Source: DATFYM01 sp035315065 (lineage in GTDB: Bacteria > Acidobacteriota > Terriglobia > UBA7540). From it: a stretch of DNA of 64,000 bases. The translations under genes and the position numbers were made by a program. The notes beneath the pieces are model-generated. The model worked only from the letters and a program-made list of their open reading frames with translations. It was not told where the DNA came from and did no database searches. Below, in pieces: positions 26,925 to 35,969 of the stretch (its first letter is position 1; each line of letters begins with the position of its first letter). The stretch spans positions 31,671-95,670 of the forward strand of contig DATFYM010000041.1 of the NCBI GenBank assembly GCA_035315065.1, read 5' to 3'.

Positions 26925-26989
26925 GGAAGCAGGGAGTAGGGAATGGGGAGTCGGGAGTAGGGAATAGGAAAGATCCTTCCCGACTCCCT
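26925..26989. repeat. Heptamer palindrome, family I
   Basis: GGGAGTAGGGAATGGGGAGT (to ~26966) faces TTCCCGACTCCCT (26976-26989). It fills the place where nuoI is expected. Confidence 0.65.
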
Positions 26990-26997
26990 CTGAAACA

Positions 26998-27489
26998 ATG
27001 GCGATTCTGTTCTACATTGCGGCCGCCCTGGCCATCGTCGCCGGGCTGAGTGTGATCCTGCACCGGACGCCGGTTTATAGCGCGCTCTCGCTAATCGTGG
27101 TCCTGGGCGCCCTGGCGGTGATCTACTTGCTGCTGGGAGCTCCGTTCATCGCCATGATCCAGGTGATCGTTTACGCCGGCGCCATCATGGTGCTGTTCGT
27201 GATGGTGATCATGCTGCTCAACGCGCACCGTGAGCAACCGATCGATCGTAGCCGCTTCGCCCATTACCTTGGTGGGCCGGTGCTGATTGCGCTGCTGGTG
27301 GAGATCCTGTTCGCGGTGTGGCGACAGTTCCCGGTAAGTTCCACCCCGCCGGCCGTGGGCTTGGAGGGCGATCCGGCTTCGATTGGGCACTTGCTGTTCC
27401 GAACTTATGTACTGCCGTTCGAAGTGACTTCGATTTTGATTCTGGTGGCCATGCTGGGCGCCGTAATTCTGGCGAAAAAGCAGCCCTAG
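26998..27489 (+). CDS. nuoJ: NADH-quinone oxidoreductase subunit J
   Basis: A 163-residue subunit with five helices. Markers are HRTPVYSALSLIVVLGALAV, FIAMIQVIVYAGAIMVLFVM and the C-terminal VLPFEVTSILILVAMLGAVI followed by LAKK. NuoJ helix 3, with its pi-bulge, couples quinone chemistry to proton pumping in the family. Standard length. Confidence 0.95.
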   Translation: MAILFYIAAALAIVAGLSVILHRTPVYSALSLIVVLGALAVIYLLLGAPFIAMIQVIVYAGAIMVLFVMVIMLLNAHREQPIDRSRFAHYLGGPVLIALLVEILFAVWRQFPVSSTPPAVGLEGDPASIGHLLFRTYVLPFEVTSILILVAMLGAVILAKKQP

Positions 27490-27494
27490 ACTAG

Positions 27495-27620
27495 AAAGGG
27501 TAAAAGGTGAAGGGTGAAGGGTAAAGGGTAAAAAGGTGAAACGCAAAGGGTGAGACACATTACTTGAGTTGGTTTTCTTTTACCCTTCACCCTTCACCCT
27601 TCACCCTTTACCCTTTCGAC
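27495..27620. repeat. Heptamer palindrome, family A
   Basis: GGGTAAAAGGTGAAGGGTGA (27496-27551 tract) faces CCCTTCACCCTTCACCCTTT (27579-27619), between nuoJ and nuoK. Confidence 0.8.
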
Positions 27621-27647
27621 TCGACCTCAACCACGGACCATCGAAAT

Positions 27648-27950
27648 ATGGTGCCTCTCGCTCACATTCTGGCGGTCAGCGCCATCCTCTTCATCCTGGG
27701 GGTGACGGGCTTCCTCATTCGCCGGAACATCGTCACCATCTTCATGTGCATCGAGCTTATGCTCAACGCCGTCAACCTGGCTTTCGTCGCCTTCGCGCGG
27801 CAGCGAGGCAATCTCGACGGCCAGCTCTTCGTGTTTTTCGTGATCGTCGTCGCCGCCGCTGAAGCCGCGGTGGGCTTGGCCATTATCGTGGCGCTTTATC
27901 GCAATCGCCAAACGCTGGCCATCGACGAAGTGGATTCGATGAAAGATTAA
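27648..27950 (+). CDS. nuoK: NADH-quinone oxidoreductase subunit K
   Basis: A 100-residue antiporter-like subunit with three helices. ATG 27648 gives the exact family length; an upstream in-frame start at 27564 would only translate the family A repeat. The conserved membrane glutamates are in MCIELMLNAVNLAF and VAAAEAAVGLAIIVAL. It belongs to the proton-conducting string of complex I. Confidence 0.96.
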   Translation: MVPLAHILAVSAILFILGVTGFLIRRNIVTIFMCIELMLNAVNLAFVAFARQRGNLDGQLFVFFVIVVAAAEAAVGLAIIVALYRNRQTLAIDEVDSMKD

Positions 27951-27953
27951 GGG

Positions 27954-28098
27954 GCTAGTGCTGGCTAGTGGCTAGCAAAGTTCTCAGTTTTCAGCAATCA
28001 GTTTTCAGTAACGATCGGCAAGTACGCCGTTCTTGTCTTTACTGAAAACTGAGAACTAAGAACTTTGCTAGCCAGTGGCCACTGACCACTGGCCACTG
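27954..28098. repeat. Compound palindrome, CTAGTGG outer and family D inner
   Basis: The left arm (27954-28010) runs CTAGTGCTGGCTAGTGGCTA then TTCTCAGTTTTCAG. The right arm (28039-28098) reverses both: CTGAAAACTGAGAACTAAG then GCTAGCCAGTGGCCACTG. It makes a ~57-bp stem between nuoK and nuoL. Confidence 0.85.
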
Positions 28099-28106
28099 CT
28101 CCCAAA

Positions 28107-30053
28107 ATGGAAACTTTGCTTCTGCTCATCTTGTTGCCGCCCCTGGCGGGCGTAGCGCTGAACGGCATCTTCGGGCGCCGGTTCTCGAACGGACTGGTCT
28201 CGTGGATCGCCTGCGGTGCTTCCGGCCTGTCGCTGATCTTCGCACTGCTGGCGGCGTGGACCTACACACACCTGGTGACTAGTCCTGCTCCGTTCTCCTA
28301 CCGCTACTTCACCTGGATTCAGTCCGGCAACTTCACCGCCGATTTCGCCCTCTACTACGACCGCTTGACGCTGGTGATGACGTTCGTGGTCACGTTTGTC
28401 GGCTTTCTGATCCACCTTTATTCGCGCGGCTACATGGAACATGAGGGGGGTTATTACCGGTTTTTTGCGGAGATCAACCTCTTCCTCTTCATGATGCTCC
28501 TCCTGGTGACGGCAGCGAACTATCCCCTGATGTTCGTGGGCTGGGAAGGAGTGGGGCTCTGCTCCTACCTCTTGATCGGTTTCTATTTCCCCAAGAAGAG
28601 CGCCTCCGACGCGGGCAAGAAGGCGTTCGTGGTCACACGCATTGGTGACGGGGGCTTCACGGTGGGCGTGGCGCTCCTTTTCTGGACCCTGGGCACGTTG
28701 GGTTTCGAGGACGTATTCGGGAAGATCGCCCAACTGCCGCCGGGTGATCTGCACGGTGTGCTCACGGCCATTGGGCTTCTCTTCTTCCTGGGCGCGGTGG
28801 GTAAGTCCGCGCAGATTCCACTTTACGTGTGGCTGCCGGACGCCATGGAAGGCCCAACGCCGGTCAGCGCGCTAATCCACGCCGCCACCATGGTGACGGC
28901 GGGCGTCTACCTGGTGGCGCGATCTAACATTCTGTTCGCTCATGCGCCGCTGGCCCTGGAGGTCGTCGCTGTTATCGGCGTGGTGACGGCGTTTTACGCG
29001 GCCACCATTGCTCTGTGCCAGAACGATCTCAAACGAATGCTGGCATACTCCACCATTAGCCAGCTCGGGTATATGTTCCTCGCCTGCGGCGCCGCTGTCT
29101 TCGCCAGCGGCATCTTCCACCTGATGACCCACGCCTTTTTCAAAGCCCTGCTCTTTCTCGCCGCCGGCAGCGTGATGCACGCCATGAGCGGCGAACTCGA
29201 CATGAGAAAGATGGGCGGCCTGTGGCATAAGATGAGGACCACCGCCATCACTTTCCTGATCGCGACCCTCGCCATCAGCGGCGTCCCGATGTTCGCCGGC
29301 TTCTTCAGCAAGGACGAAATCCTTGCGGGCGCCTACGGAGGCCCGCTGGGCAAAGCATGGCTCTACTGGCTCGGCACCATTACCGCCGGGCTGACCGCCT
29401 TTTACATGTTCCGCGCCGTCTTCATGACCTTCTTCGGTGAGTCACGAGTACCCCCGGAGCTCGAGCCTCACGTTCACGAGAGCGGACGCAAGATGACCGT
29501 ACCGCTGATAGTCCTGGCCTTCTTCTCGGTAGTGATCGGATACTTGAGCTGGCCTAAGCCGCTCGGCGGCAGCGAAGGCTTTGATCGCTATCTGGAGCCC
29601 GTCTTTGGCGACTCAGAGGCGTTCCTGCGCTCGACCGTCGCCCATGCCGAGGCCGGTGGCCTCAGCGACGGCGCCTTGATGGCGATTTCGCTGCTCGCAG
29701 CTTCGATCGGGATCGCTCTGGCCTATTGGTTTTACGGCGCCTCGCCCGGCCTGCCGGACCGCATCGCCGATCGGTTTCGCGGCCTCTACCAGACGCTGGT
29801 ACACAAGTACTATATAGACGAGTTTTACGACTGGCTGGTGGTGACACCGCTCCGCGTCGGGTCGGAAAAGGTGCTTTGGCACGAGATCGACGAAGCCGTG
29901 ATTGATGGCGGGATGGTGGAGGGCACAGCGGAGGCCACCGGGAGGGTCGGCAACGTTGTGCGCCGCATGCAGTCGGGCTATGTGCGGAATTACGCCGTTT
30001 GGGTAGTGGTGGGCGCCGCAGTGTGGCTGGGGTACGTACTGTTCCACGGATAG
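28107..30053 (+). CDS. nuoL: NADH-quinone oxidoreductase subunit L
   Basis: A 648-residue antiporter-like subunit with about 15 helices plus the lateral helix. Signatures: HEGGYYRFFAEINLFLFMM, GWEGVGLCSYLLIGFYF, KKAFVVTRIGDGGF, IPLYVWLPDAMEGPTPVSAL, IHAATMVTAGVYLVARS and KRMLAYSTISQLGYMFLACG. It is the distal proton pump. nuoM begins 29 bp after its stop, one of the few junctions without a repeat. Confidence 0.97.
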   Translation: METLLLLILLPPLAGVALNGIFGRRFSNGLVSWIACGASGLSLIFALLAAWTYTHLVTSPAPFSYRYFTWIQSGNFTADFALYYDRLTLVMTFVVTFVGFLIHLYSRGYMEHEGGYYRFFAEINLFLFMMLLLVTAANYPLMFVGWEGVGLCSYLLIGFYFPKKSASDAGKKAFVVTRIGDGGFTVGVALLFWTLGTLGFEDVFGKIAQLPPGDLHGVLTAIGLLFFLGAVGKSAQIPLYVWLPDAMEGPTPVSALIHAATMVTAGVYLVARSNILFAHAPLALEVVAVIGVVTAFYAATIALCQNDLKRMLAYSTISQLGYMFLACGAAVFASGIFHLMTHAFFKALLFLAAGSVMHAMSGELDMRKMGGLWHKMRTTAITFLIATLAISGVPMFAGFFSKDEILAGAYGGPLGKAWLYWLGTITAGLTAFYMFRAVFMTFFGESRVPPELEPHVHESGRKMTVPLIVLAFFSVVIGYLSWPKPLGGSEGFDRYLEPVFGDSEAFLRSTVAHAEAGGLSDGALMAISLLAASIGIALAYWFYGASPGLPDRIADRFRGLYQTLVHKYYIDEFYDWLVVTPLRVGSEKVLWHEIDEAVIDGGMVEGTAEATGRVGNVVRRMQSGYVRNYAVWVVVGAAVWLGYVLFHG

Positions 30054-30082
30054 GCGTGCCTTGCGCGCAAATACAGTTTGCT

Positions 30083-31663
30083 ATGGACTGGCTTAGTGAA
30101 CATCCTCTGACGGTGCTGACGTTCCTGCCCCTCGCAGGCGCTCTGATCCTTGCCTTCGTGTCACCGGACTCAGGGAAGCGAATCCGCTGGATCGCGCTTA
30201 TCGTTTCGCTGATCGAGTTCCTGCTGACGATCAAGCTCTTCTCCGCTTTCAGCCTGCACGAACCCGGGATGCAGTTTGTGGAAGACCATCCCTGGATCAC
30301 TTCCCCGGCCATCGGCTACCACCTGGGCGTAGACGGCTTGAGCGTTTTGCTCATCCTGCTGACAGGTTTCCTCACGCCGCTTTCCATTCTGGCGTCGTGG
30401 ACCGGTATCACCAGCCGCGTCAAGGAATTTCACCTGTTTCTGCTGGCCCTCGAAACCGGCATGATTGGGGTGTTCGTTTCCCTGGACCTCTTCCTGTTCT
30501 TTCTCTTCTGGGAAGCAATGCTGATCCCCATGTATTTCCTCATCGGCGTGTGGGGCCACGAGCGACGGCTCCATGCCGCCGTCAAGTTCATCCTGTACAC
30601 CATGGCCGGATCGGCCCTGATGCTGGTGGCGATCCTCTATCTCTATAACGCCACCGGCACGTTCAACCTGCAGGCCATTTTGGAGCAACTTGCCTCGGGC
30701 CAGCTCACGCTCATGCCAAGAACTGAGAACTTGCTATTCTGGGCTTTCTTTATCGCCTTCGCCATCAAGGTCCCGCTCTTCCCGCTGCACACGTGGCTGC
30801 CCGATGCCCACACCGAGGCGCCCACTGCCGGCTCGGTGATACTGGCAGGCGTGCTCCTCAAGATGGGCACCTACGGCATGCTGCGGTTTTGCCTGCCTCT
30901 CTTCCCGCACGCAGCGGTCGCCTATGGTCCCATTGTCAGCGTGCTGGCGATCATCGGTATCCTTTACGGCGCGCTGGTGGCGATGGTGCAGCCGGACTTG
31001 AAGCGGCTGGTGGCTTACTCCTCCGTCGCGCACCTCGGGTTCGTGGTGCTGGGCATCTTCGCTTTCAACGTCAACGGGCTGGAGGGCGCCATCTACCAGA
31101 TGTGTAATCACGGCGTCTCCACCGGCGCGCTCTTCATTCTGGTCGGCATGTTGTACGATCGGCGGCACACGCGTTTGATCAAGGACTTTGGAGGGCTCAG
31201 CACAACGGTTCCGGTTCTCGGGATGTTCTTCATGATCGTCACGCTGTCTTCTCTTGGTCTTCCCATGATGAATGGATTCGTCGGCGAGTTCCTGATCATC
31301 CTTGGCGCCTTCCGCCGCCACGCCGCCTACGGCGCGCTCGCCGCTGTGGGAGTGATCTTCGCCGCCGTCTACCTGCTTTGGATGTACCAGCGCGTGTTTT
31401 TGGGCGAAGTTACCGACGACAAGAACCGCGCCATCCCCGACTGCAACTGGCGGGAGAAGGTGATGATGATCGCCATGGTTCTGGTGATCCTCTGGATGGG
31501 CATTTACCCGCAACCCTTTCTGCGGCGCATGGACCAGACTGTGAATAAGATGGTCGAACATATAGGACTCGCAACCACATCGGCAACCCCAGCGGCGACT
31601 CAAGCGGCAGCACCACAAGCCCCGCTGAACCCGCCGGCCGAAACCTCGGAGGCGCGCCGATGA
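30083..31663 (+). CDS. nuoM: NADH-quinone oxidoreductase subunit M
   Basis: A 526-residue antiporter-like subunit. Start 30083 is used because an upstream in-frame start at 29999 would overlap nuoL by 55 bp and add a non-membrane leader. Signatures: GYHLGVDGLSVLLILLTGFL, FFLFWEAMLIPMYFLIGVWG, FPLHTWLPDAHTEAPTAGSV and LKRLVAYSSVAHLGFVVLGI. It ends in an Ala/Pro/Thr-rich tail of about 40 residues. Its stop overlaps the nuoN start by 4 bp. Confidence 0.97.
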   Translation: MDWLSEHPLTVLTFLPLAGALILAFVSPDSGKRIRWIALIVSLIEFLLTIKLFSAFSLHEPGMQFVEDHPWITSPAIGYHLGVDGLSVLLILLTGFLTPLSILASWTGITSRVKEFHLFLLALETGMIGVFVSLDLFLFFLFWEAMLIPMYFLIGVWGHERRLHAAVKFILYTMAGSALMLVAILYLYNATGTFNLQAILEQLASGQLTLMPRTENLLFWAFFIAFAIKVPLFPLHTWLPDAHTEAPTAGSVILAGVLLKMGTYGMLRFCLPLFPHAAVAYGPIVSVLAIIGILYGALVAMVQPDLKRLVAYSSVAHLGFVVLGIFAFNVNGLEGAIYQMCNHGVSTGALFILVGMLYDRRHTRLIKDFGGLSTTVPVLGMFFMIVTLSSLGLPMMNGFVGEFLIILGAFRRHAAYGALAAVGVIFAAVYLLWMYQRVFLGEVTDDKNRAIPDCNWREKVMMIAMVLVILWMGIYPQPFLRRMDQTVNKMVEHIGLATTSATPAATQAAAPQAPLNPPAETSEARR

Positions 31664-33123
31664 TTACGGTCCAAGCCGTCGATGTGCTTCGCCTCTTGCC
31701 GGAGATCATTCTCTCTGCCTTTGCCATTCTGGTGATGGTCCTCGATCCGTTCGTTGAGACCCGCAAGAGCAGTCTGGGCTGGCTCTCCCTGGTGGGCGTG
31801 ATTGCGGCGGGCGTGGGGATGCTTTGGACGTCCCAGGCGCTGGGAGACTCGTTCGGGCACAGCTTCGTGGTGGATCAATTCAGCCTCTACTTCATCTTCA
31901 TATTTTTGCTGGTGGCTGCCTTAACAATCCTTGGCTCGGTGCGGTACCTGGAGCGCGAGAATGTGAACTACGGTGAGTTTTATGCCCTCATCTTGATGGC
32001 CACCGTGGGCGCCTGCTTCATGGCCGCGTCCACGGAGCTGATCATGATCTTCATCGGCCTCGAGATCTCCTCCATTTCCACTTACATTCTGGCGGGCTTC
32101 AAGCGCCACGACGCGCAATCGAACGAGGCCTCGCTGAAGTATTTCCTGCTGGGCTCGTTCGCTACTGCCTTCTTCCTTTACGGGGTGGCTTTCATCTACG
32201 GGCTCACCGGCACCACCAATCTGATCGCCATCCACGAGCGGCTCGCTAACGGCGATCCCGCCGGCACTTCGCACTTCCTGTGGATTGCCGTGATCCTGAT
32301 GTTCGTCGGCATCGCCTTCAAGTCCTCCACCGCACCCTTCCAGATCTGGACTCCCGATGTGTATCAGGGCGCGCCGGCGCCCGTCAGCGCCTTGCTCTCG
32401 ACGGGACCCAAGGCGGCAGCCTTTGCCATTTTCCTCCGCATCTTCCTGGGCGGCATGGCCACCGCTGGTTCCGTGACTTTTTGGGTGGTTTGGGTCTCCG
32501 CCCTCCTCACCATGTGCCTGGGAAACCTGGGAGCGCTTTTCCAATCCAACGTTAAGAGACTTTTGGGCTACTCTTCTATCGCTCATGCCGGCTACGTGCT
32601 GGTGGGCATTGCCGCCGCCCTCCGCCTGGGCGGAGACGAGGGCAGCGCGCCGGTCCTGTTCTACCTGGTGGCTTACGCCTTGATGAATGTCGGGGCCTTC
32701 GTGCTGGTGGCTCATCTGGCGGGCACCGGTGAACGCGCGACCTCGATCGACGACTTCACTGGCCTTGGCCACGCGCGCCCTGGGGTCGCCGCGGTGTTAT
32801 CTGTTCTATTACTCTCGCTCGCCGGCCTGCCCATCACCGCCGGCTTCTTCGCCAAGTTCTACGTGTTTCGCGCCGCCATTCACGCCCACTTGATCGGACT
32901 GACGATTGTGGCGGTATTGAACAGCGTGGTCTCCTGGTACTACTACCTGAAGATCGTGGTAGCGATGTATATGCGTGAGGGCAAGACAGCAACCGACACC
33001 GTGGGCCTTCCCTGGCCGCTAGGCGCCGCGCTTTTCGTCAGTGTGGTGGGAGTCTTCTTCCTGGGTCTCTTCCCCAACCTGTTCCTCGACCTCGCCAACC
33101 TGTCCGCGCGGCCTCTGCCGTAA
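31660..33123 (+). CDS. nuoN: NADH-quinone oxidoreductase subunit N
   Basis: A 487-residue antiporter-like subunit with 14 helices, closing cluster 1. Signatures: ELIMIFIGLEISSISTYILA, SNEASLKYFLLGSFATAFFL, AFKSSTAPFQIWTPDVYQGA and NVKRLLGYSSIAHAGYVLVG. It is coupled to nuoM (ATGA overlap) and ends 15 bp from the convergent alcohol dehydrogenase gene. Confidence 0.97.
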   Translation: MITVQAVDVLRLLPEIILSAFAILVMVLDPFVETRKSSLGWLSLVGVIAAGVGMLWTSQALGDSFGHSFVVDQFSLYFIFIFLLVAALTILGSVRYLERENVNYGEFYALILMATVGACFMAASTELIMIFIGLEISSISTYILAGFKRHDAQSNEASLKYFLLGSFATAFFLYGVAFIYGLTGTTNLIAIHERLANGDPAGTSHFLWIAVILMFVGIAFKSSTAPFQIWTPDVYQGAPAPVSALLSTGPKAAAFAIFLRIFLGGMATAGSVTFWVVWVSALLTMCLGNLGALFQSNVKRLLGYSSIAHAGYVLVGIAAALRLGGDEGSAPVLFYLVAYALMNVGAFVLVAHLAGTGERATSIDDFTGLGHARPGVAAVLSVLLLSLAGLPITAGFFAKFYVFRAAIHAHLIGLTIVAVLNSVVSWYYYLKIVVAMYMREGKTATDTVGLPWPLGAALFVSVVGVFFLGLFPNLFLDLANLSARPLP

Positions 33124-33138
33124 CCGCCTTGAACTGCA

Positions 33139-34143
33139 CTACATCTCGAGCACGACGCGGCCCTTGATGCTCCCCGTTCTCATGCGATCGAACACGTCGT
33201 TGATCTGATCGAGCCGCGCCGTCTCGGCGATAGTTCGAATCTTACCGGCGGCAGCAAGAGCCAGCACTTCGCGCAAGTCCTGGCGCGTCCCGACCGCGGA
33301 TGTCAGGATCCTGATACCCTTAGCGACGCTGCCCAGGATAGGCAAAGTGAACGTGCCGGCAGGAAGCCCCACCAGCACCAGCGTGCCGCCGCGGCGCAGA
33401 GCGCGAAAACCCTGCGCGATCGCCTCGGACGACGACGCCAGGTTCACCACCGCGTGCGCGCCACCCAACGATTTAAGCTTCTCGTCTGCGTCTTCGCGTT
33501 GCGCCTCGACCACAACGTCAGCGCCCAGTTCTCTAGCCAACTCAAGCTTGGCGGAATCGATGTCCACCGCTACGACGCGAGCGCCCATGGCCTTGGCGAT
33601 CTGCACCGCGTAGTGACCCAGGCCTCCGACTCCCCACACGGCCACTGTCTCGCCGACGCGAGCGCCCGACACCTTCAAAGCCCGATACGACGTCAGCGCC
33701 GCACAGTAGAGCGGCGCCGCCTCCACGAAGCCGAACTCCGGGGGCATGGCGACCGCGTACGAGGCCGGCGCCTTTACGTACTCCGCGTAGCCGCCGTCCA
33801 CCATGAATCCGGTCACCATGACCGCCGGGCAGAGCGGCTCACGGTCGCTGGTGCAATATTCACAAATTCCACAGGCGGAGTAGATCCAGGGAATGCCGGC
33901 GCGGTCGCCGGCTTTGAAGTTGGCCACGCCCGGGCCCACCGCCTCCACCACTCCGACGGCCTCGTGCCCCAGCACGAGTGGCAACTTATGTAGCCTCCAC
34001 TCGCCCGCCGCCAGATGCAGGTCGGTGTGGCACACGCCGCAGGCTTTGACTTGGATCAGGACCTCGCCCGCGCCCGGCACGGGCTTCTCGACTTCTTCGA
34101 TGGTCAGAGGTGATCCGGCTTGATGAAGGACCGCGGCTCTCAT
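33139..34143 (-). CDS. Zinc-dependent alcohol dehydrogenase (MDR family)
   Basis: A 334-residue medium-chain dehydrogenase. Catalytic zinc ligands lie in CGVCHTDLH and GHEAVGVV. The structural zinc loop has four Cys in CGICEYCTSDREPLC. The Rossmann motif is VWGVGGLGHYAVQIAKAMGA, and the following VAVDIDSAKL with its Asp points to NAD rather than NADP. Start 34143 gives the usual N-terminus (MRAAVLHQAGSPLTIEEVEK); ATG 34161 would add six residues. It oxidises an alcohol or reduces an aldehyde; substrate unknown. It lies between nuoN1 and atpE and looks independent. Confidence 0.93.
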   Translation of the reverse strand: MRAAVLHQAGSPLTIEEVEKPVPGAGEVLIQVKACGVCHTDLHLAAGEWRLHKLPLVLGHEAVGVVEAVGPGVANFKAGDRAGIPWIYSACGICEYCTSDREPLCPAVMVTGFMVDGGYAEYVKAPASYAVAMPPEFGFVEAAPLYCAALTSYRALKVSGARVGETVAVWGVGGLGHYAVQIAKAMGARVVAVDIDSAKLELARELGADVVVEAQREDADEKLKSLGGAHAVVNLASSSEAIAQGFRALRRGGTLVLVGLPAGTFTLPILGSVAKGIRILTSAVGTRQDLREVLALAAAGKIRTIAETARLDQINDVFDRMRTGSIKGRVVLEM

Positions 34144-34189
34144 AAGCCTTGCACCGGGCATAGGAGGTGTGAAGCAATTGCCGAGGCCC

Positions 34190-34540
34190 TCGAACACAGC
34201 GCGGCGTGTGGCCGGAACCAAAAGAAGACCTCAACACAGAGCGGGAGCGCCGACTGTCGTCGTCGTTCATAGAGCCAGTAACATGGTGCGACGGTCAGAA
34301 AGGGTTTGCTCAGTCTAAAGGACTTACGCACCATGTTAACGGAGAGATCGCAGAGAAGAAAGGCTACGCTGAAGTCCTCTGCACGCTCTTTGTCTTCTCC
34401 GTGACCTCTGTGAGCCTTCGGCGAACTCTGTGTTAAGCTCTTGATTCTTAGCCCGCCGGGAGAACCTCAAGCTTATGGATGGCCAAATCCTCCCTCTCTT
34501 CTCCGCGTCTCTGCGCCTCTGTGCTTAATCGTTCACACCC
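34190..34540. repeat. Compound inverted repeats, family F and a 12-bp perfect pair
   Basis: CGAACACAGC..CAACACAGAG units face CTCTGCGCCTCTGTGCTTAA near 34500-34532. Inside it, CGCAGAGAAGAAAGG faces CTTTGTCTTCTCCGTGACCT. A perfect pair TAACATGGTGCG (34279-34290) and CGCACCATGTTA (34327-34338) is nested. It separates atpE from the alcohol dehydrogenase and holds no gene. Confidence 0.7.
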
Positions 34541-34555
34541 TACATGGGCGCAGGG

Positions 34556-34870
34556 CTATCCCACTTTGGCAAAGATGATGGCAAACGTATAGAGCGCCAT
34601 CGATTCGATCAGCACCAGGGCCAGGATCAGCGCGAACTGAATCGCCGCCCGTGCTCCCGGATTACGTCCCAGACCCTCGCAGGCGGCCGCTGTCGCCTTC
34701 GACTGCGCGTACCCGCATCCTGCGGAGGCGATCGCCATGGAGAAGCCGGAGGTGATCCAGATCCACTTATGATCGGCTCCCGCCGTGCTTTCTGGCGTCT
34801 GAGCGAAGGCCGGCGCCGCGACGAGCAACCCGGTGACAATCGTCAAGAACATCCACCAATATCTTTTCAC
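34556..34870 (-). CDS. atpE: F0 ATP synthase subunit c with signal peptide
   Basis: A 104-residue rotor subunit. GTG 34870 is chosen because AAAGGAG lies 6 nt upstream. An N-terminal signal-like segment (WMFLTIVTGLLVAAPAFAQ) precedes the two-helix hairpin: helix 1 with GCGYAQSKA, the polar loop GLGRNPGARAAI, and helix 2 with the ion-binding Glu in LIESMALYTF. The Glu-Ser-xxx-Tyr part resembles sodium-binding rings, but the helix-1 Gln of those is Cys here, so protons are more likely. No atpF, H, A, G, D or C gene follows. Confidence 0.93.
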   Translation of the reverse strand: MKRYWWMFLTIVTGLLVAAPAFAQTPESTAGADHKWIWITSGFSMAIASAGCGYAQSKATAAACEGLGRNPGARAAIQFALILALVLIESMALYTFAIIFAKVG

Positions 34871-35018
34871 TGTTATCTCCTTTGGCCGCGCACAACCTCG
34901 ATTCAATCATCCAAATCGAAGGCTGCGAAGCCGCTTAGTAAATTTCCGCCAGGAGGTGGTTGCCCGACACCGCATCGTTCAGACGGGCCTCACACTGGCG
35001 GATAATGCCGCAATAAAA

Positions 35019-35183
35019 GTTTTCAGTTCTCAGTTTTCAGTTCTCAGTAGCTATCAGCTTTCAGCGATCAGCAACAAGAAGGAGTCAGGAGACAGGAGTC
35101 AGAATGAAGAGATGAAAGTGCAGCTCGAATTGTGAGCGTCTTCATTCTGTCTCCTGACTCCTGTCTCCTGACTCCTTCTTCTT
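35019..35183. repeat. Family D tract plus family C palindrome
   Basis: 35019-35072 has TTCTCAGTTTTCAG and CTATCAGCTTTCAG units. Next to it, GGAGTCAGGAGACAGGAGTC (from 35079) faces GTCTCCTGACTCCTGTCTCC (to 35183), whose end touches the atpB stop codon. Confidence 0.8.
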
Positions 35184-35969
35184 TCAGTGCTCTTCGCCCA
35201 CCGCGAGGCCGAGGTAAACGGCCGGCAGCAGCATAAAGATGTAGGCCTGCAGGAGCGATACAAAGAGGTGCAAACCCATGAAGATGACAGGCACCACCAG
35301 CGGTATCAATCCCCCGAATACTTTCTCCAGGAGACCGCCGACCAGCATATTGGCATAGAGACGGACGCTGAGCGAAAGCATTCGCCCCACGTTGGAGATA
35401 ATTTCAATCGGAAACATAATAATCGCCATGGCGAGGATCGGACCGCAAAAATGCTTCAAATACCCCAAGATGCCCTGCTGGCGGAAGCCCTGGTAATTGT
35501 AGTAGAGAAACACCACCACGGCGCAGCCCAAGGTCGCCTGGATATATCCCGTCGGGCTCACTTCGATGCCAAAAGCCGGTACCGGCACTCCCTGCCCCGG
35601 CAACAGGCTAAGCAGATTGCACGCCATGACGAAGAGAAAAAGCGTGCCCAGCATTGGAACGTAGCGGTCGGCGCCATGACCGATGACTTCTCCCGCCGTG
35701 CTCCGCACGAAGTCCACCAGCACTTCCATCACATGTTGTAGCGTGCCCGGATGCTCAATGGAGAGCCGCGACCGGACCACGAGCGCCAACACGATAAGCA
35801 ACAATGCGACCAGGATCTCCATCGCCAGGTAATTGTGAATCGGGTGCGCCGGATCAGCCGGCCGGACCCATTCCAGGCCGTGGAGAGTTGCAATCTTGGT
35901 GAGCAGCGCGGTCACTGCGCCGCCGAAGATCTTGTTAAGAATTGCCGTAAACCAAATTTCGTGTTCCAT
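35184..35969 (-). CDS. atpB: F0 ATP synthase subunit a
   Basis: A 261-residue membrane stator with six helices. The essential Arg is in MLSLSVRLYANMLVG, and the conserved Gln/polar residues of the last helices are in HLFVSLLQAYIFMLL followed by PAVYL. It opens with MEHEIWFTAILNKIFGGAV. Together with subunit c it forms the ion path. It lies between atpI and atpE on the reverse strand. Confidence 0.96.
   Translation of the reverse strand: MEHEIWFTAILNKIFGGAVTALLTKIATLHGLEWVRPADPAHPIHNYLAMEILVALLLIVLALVVRSRLSIEHPGTLQHVMEVLVDFVRSTAGEVIGHGADRYVPMLGTLFLFVMACNLLSLLPGQGVPVPAFGIEVSPTGYIQATLGCAVVVFLYYNYQGFRQQGILGYLKHFCGPILAMAIIMFPIEIISNVGRMLSLSVRLYANMLVGGLLEKVFGGLIPLVVPVIFMGLHLFVSLLQAYIFMLLPAVYLGLAVGEEH

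Noticed and set aside
26923..26997. Possible remnant of nuoI between nuoH and nuoJ
   Set aside because: Only 75 bp of repeat; no CxxCxxC motif in any frame here or in the cluster 2 gap.
27495..27620. TTTACCC tandem tracts as telomere-like or CRISPR DNA
   Set aside because: The unit differs from known telomere heptamers, tracts are short, face each other and are internal; there are no regular 25-40 bp repeats with unique spacers and no cas genes.
34556..34870. Sodium-driven ATP synthase
   Set aside because: Only the Glu-Ser..Tyr part of the sodium site is present; the helix-1 Gln is replaced by Cys, so the call is not supported.
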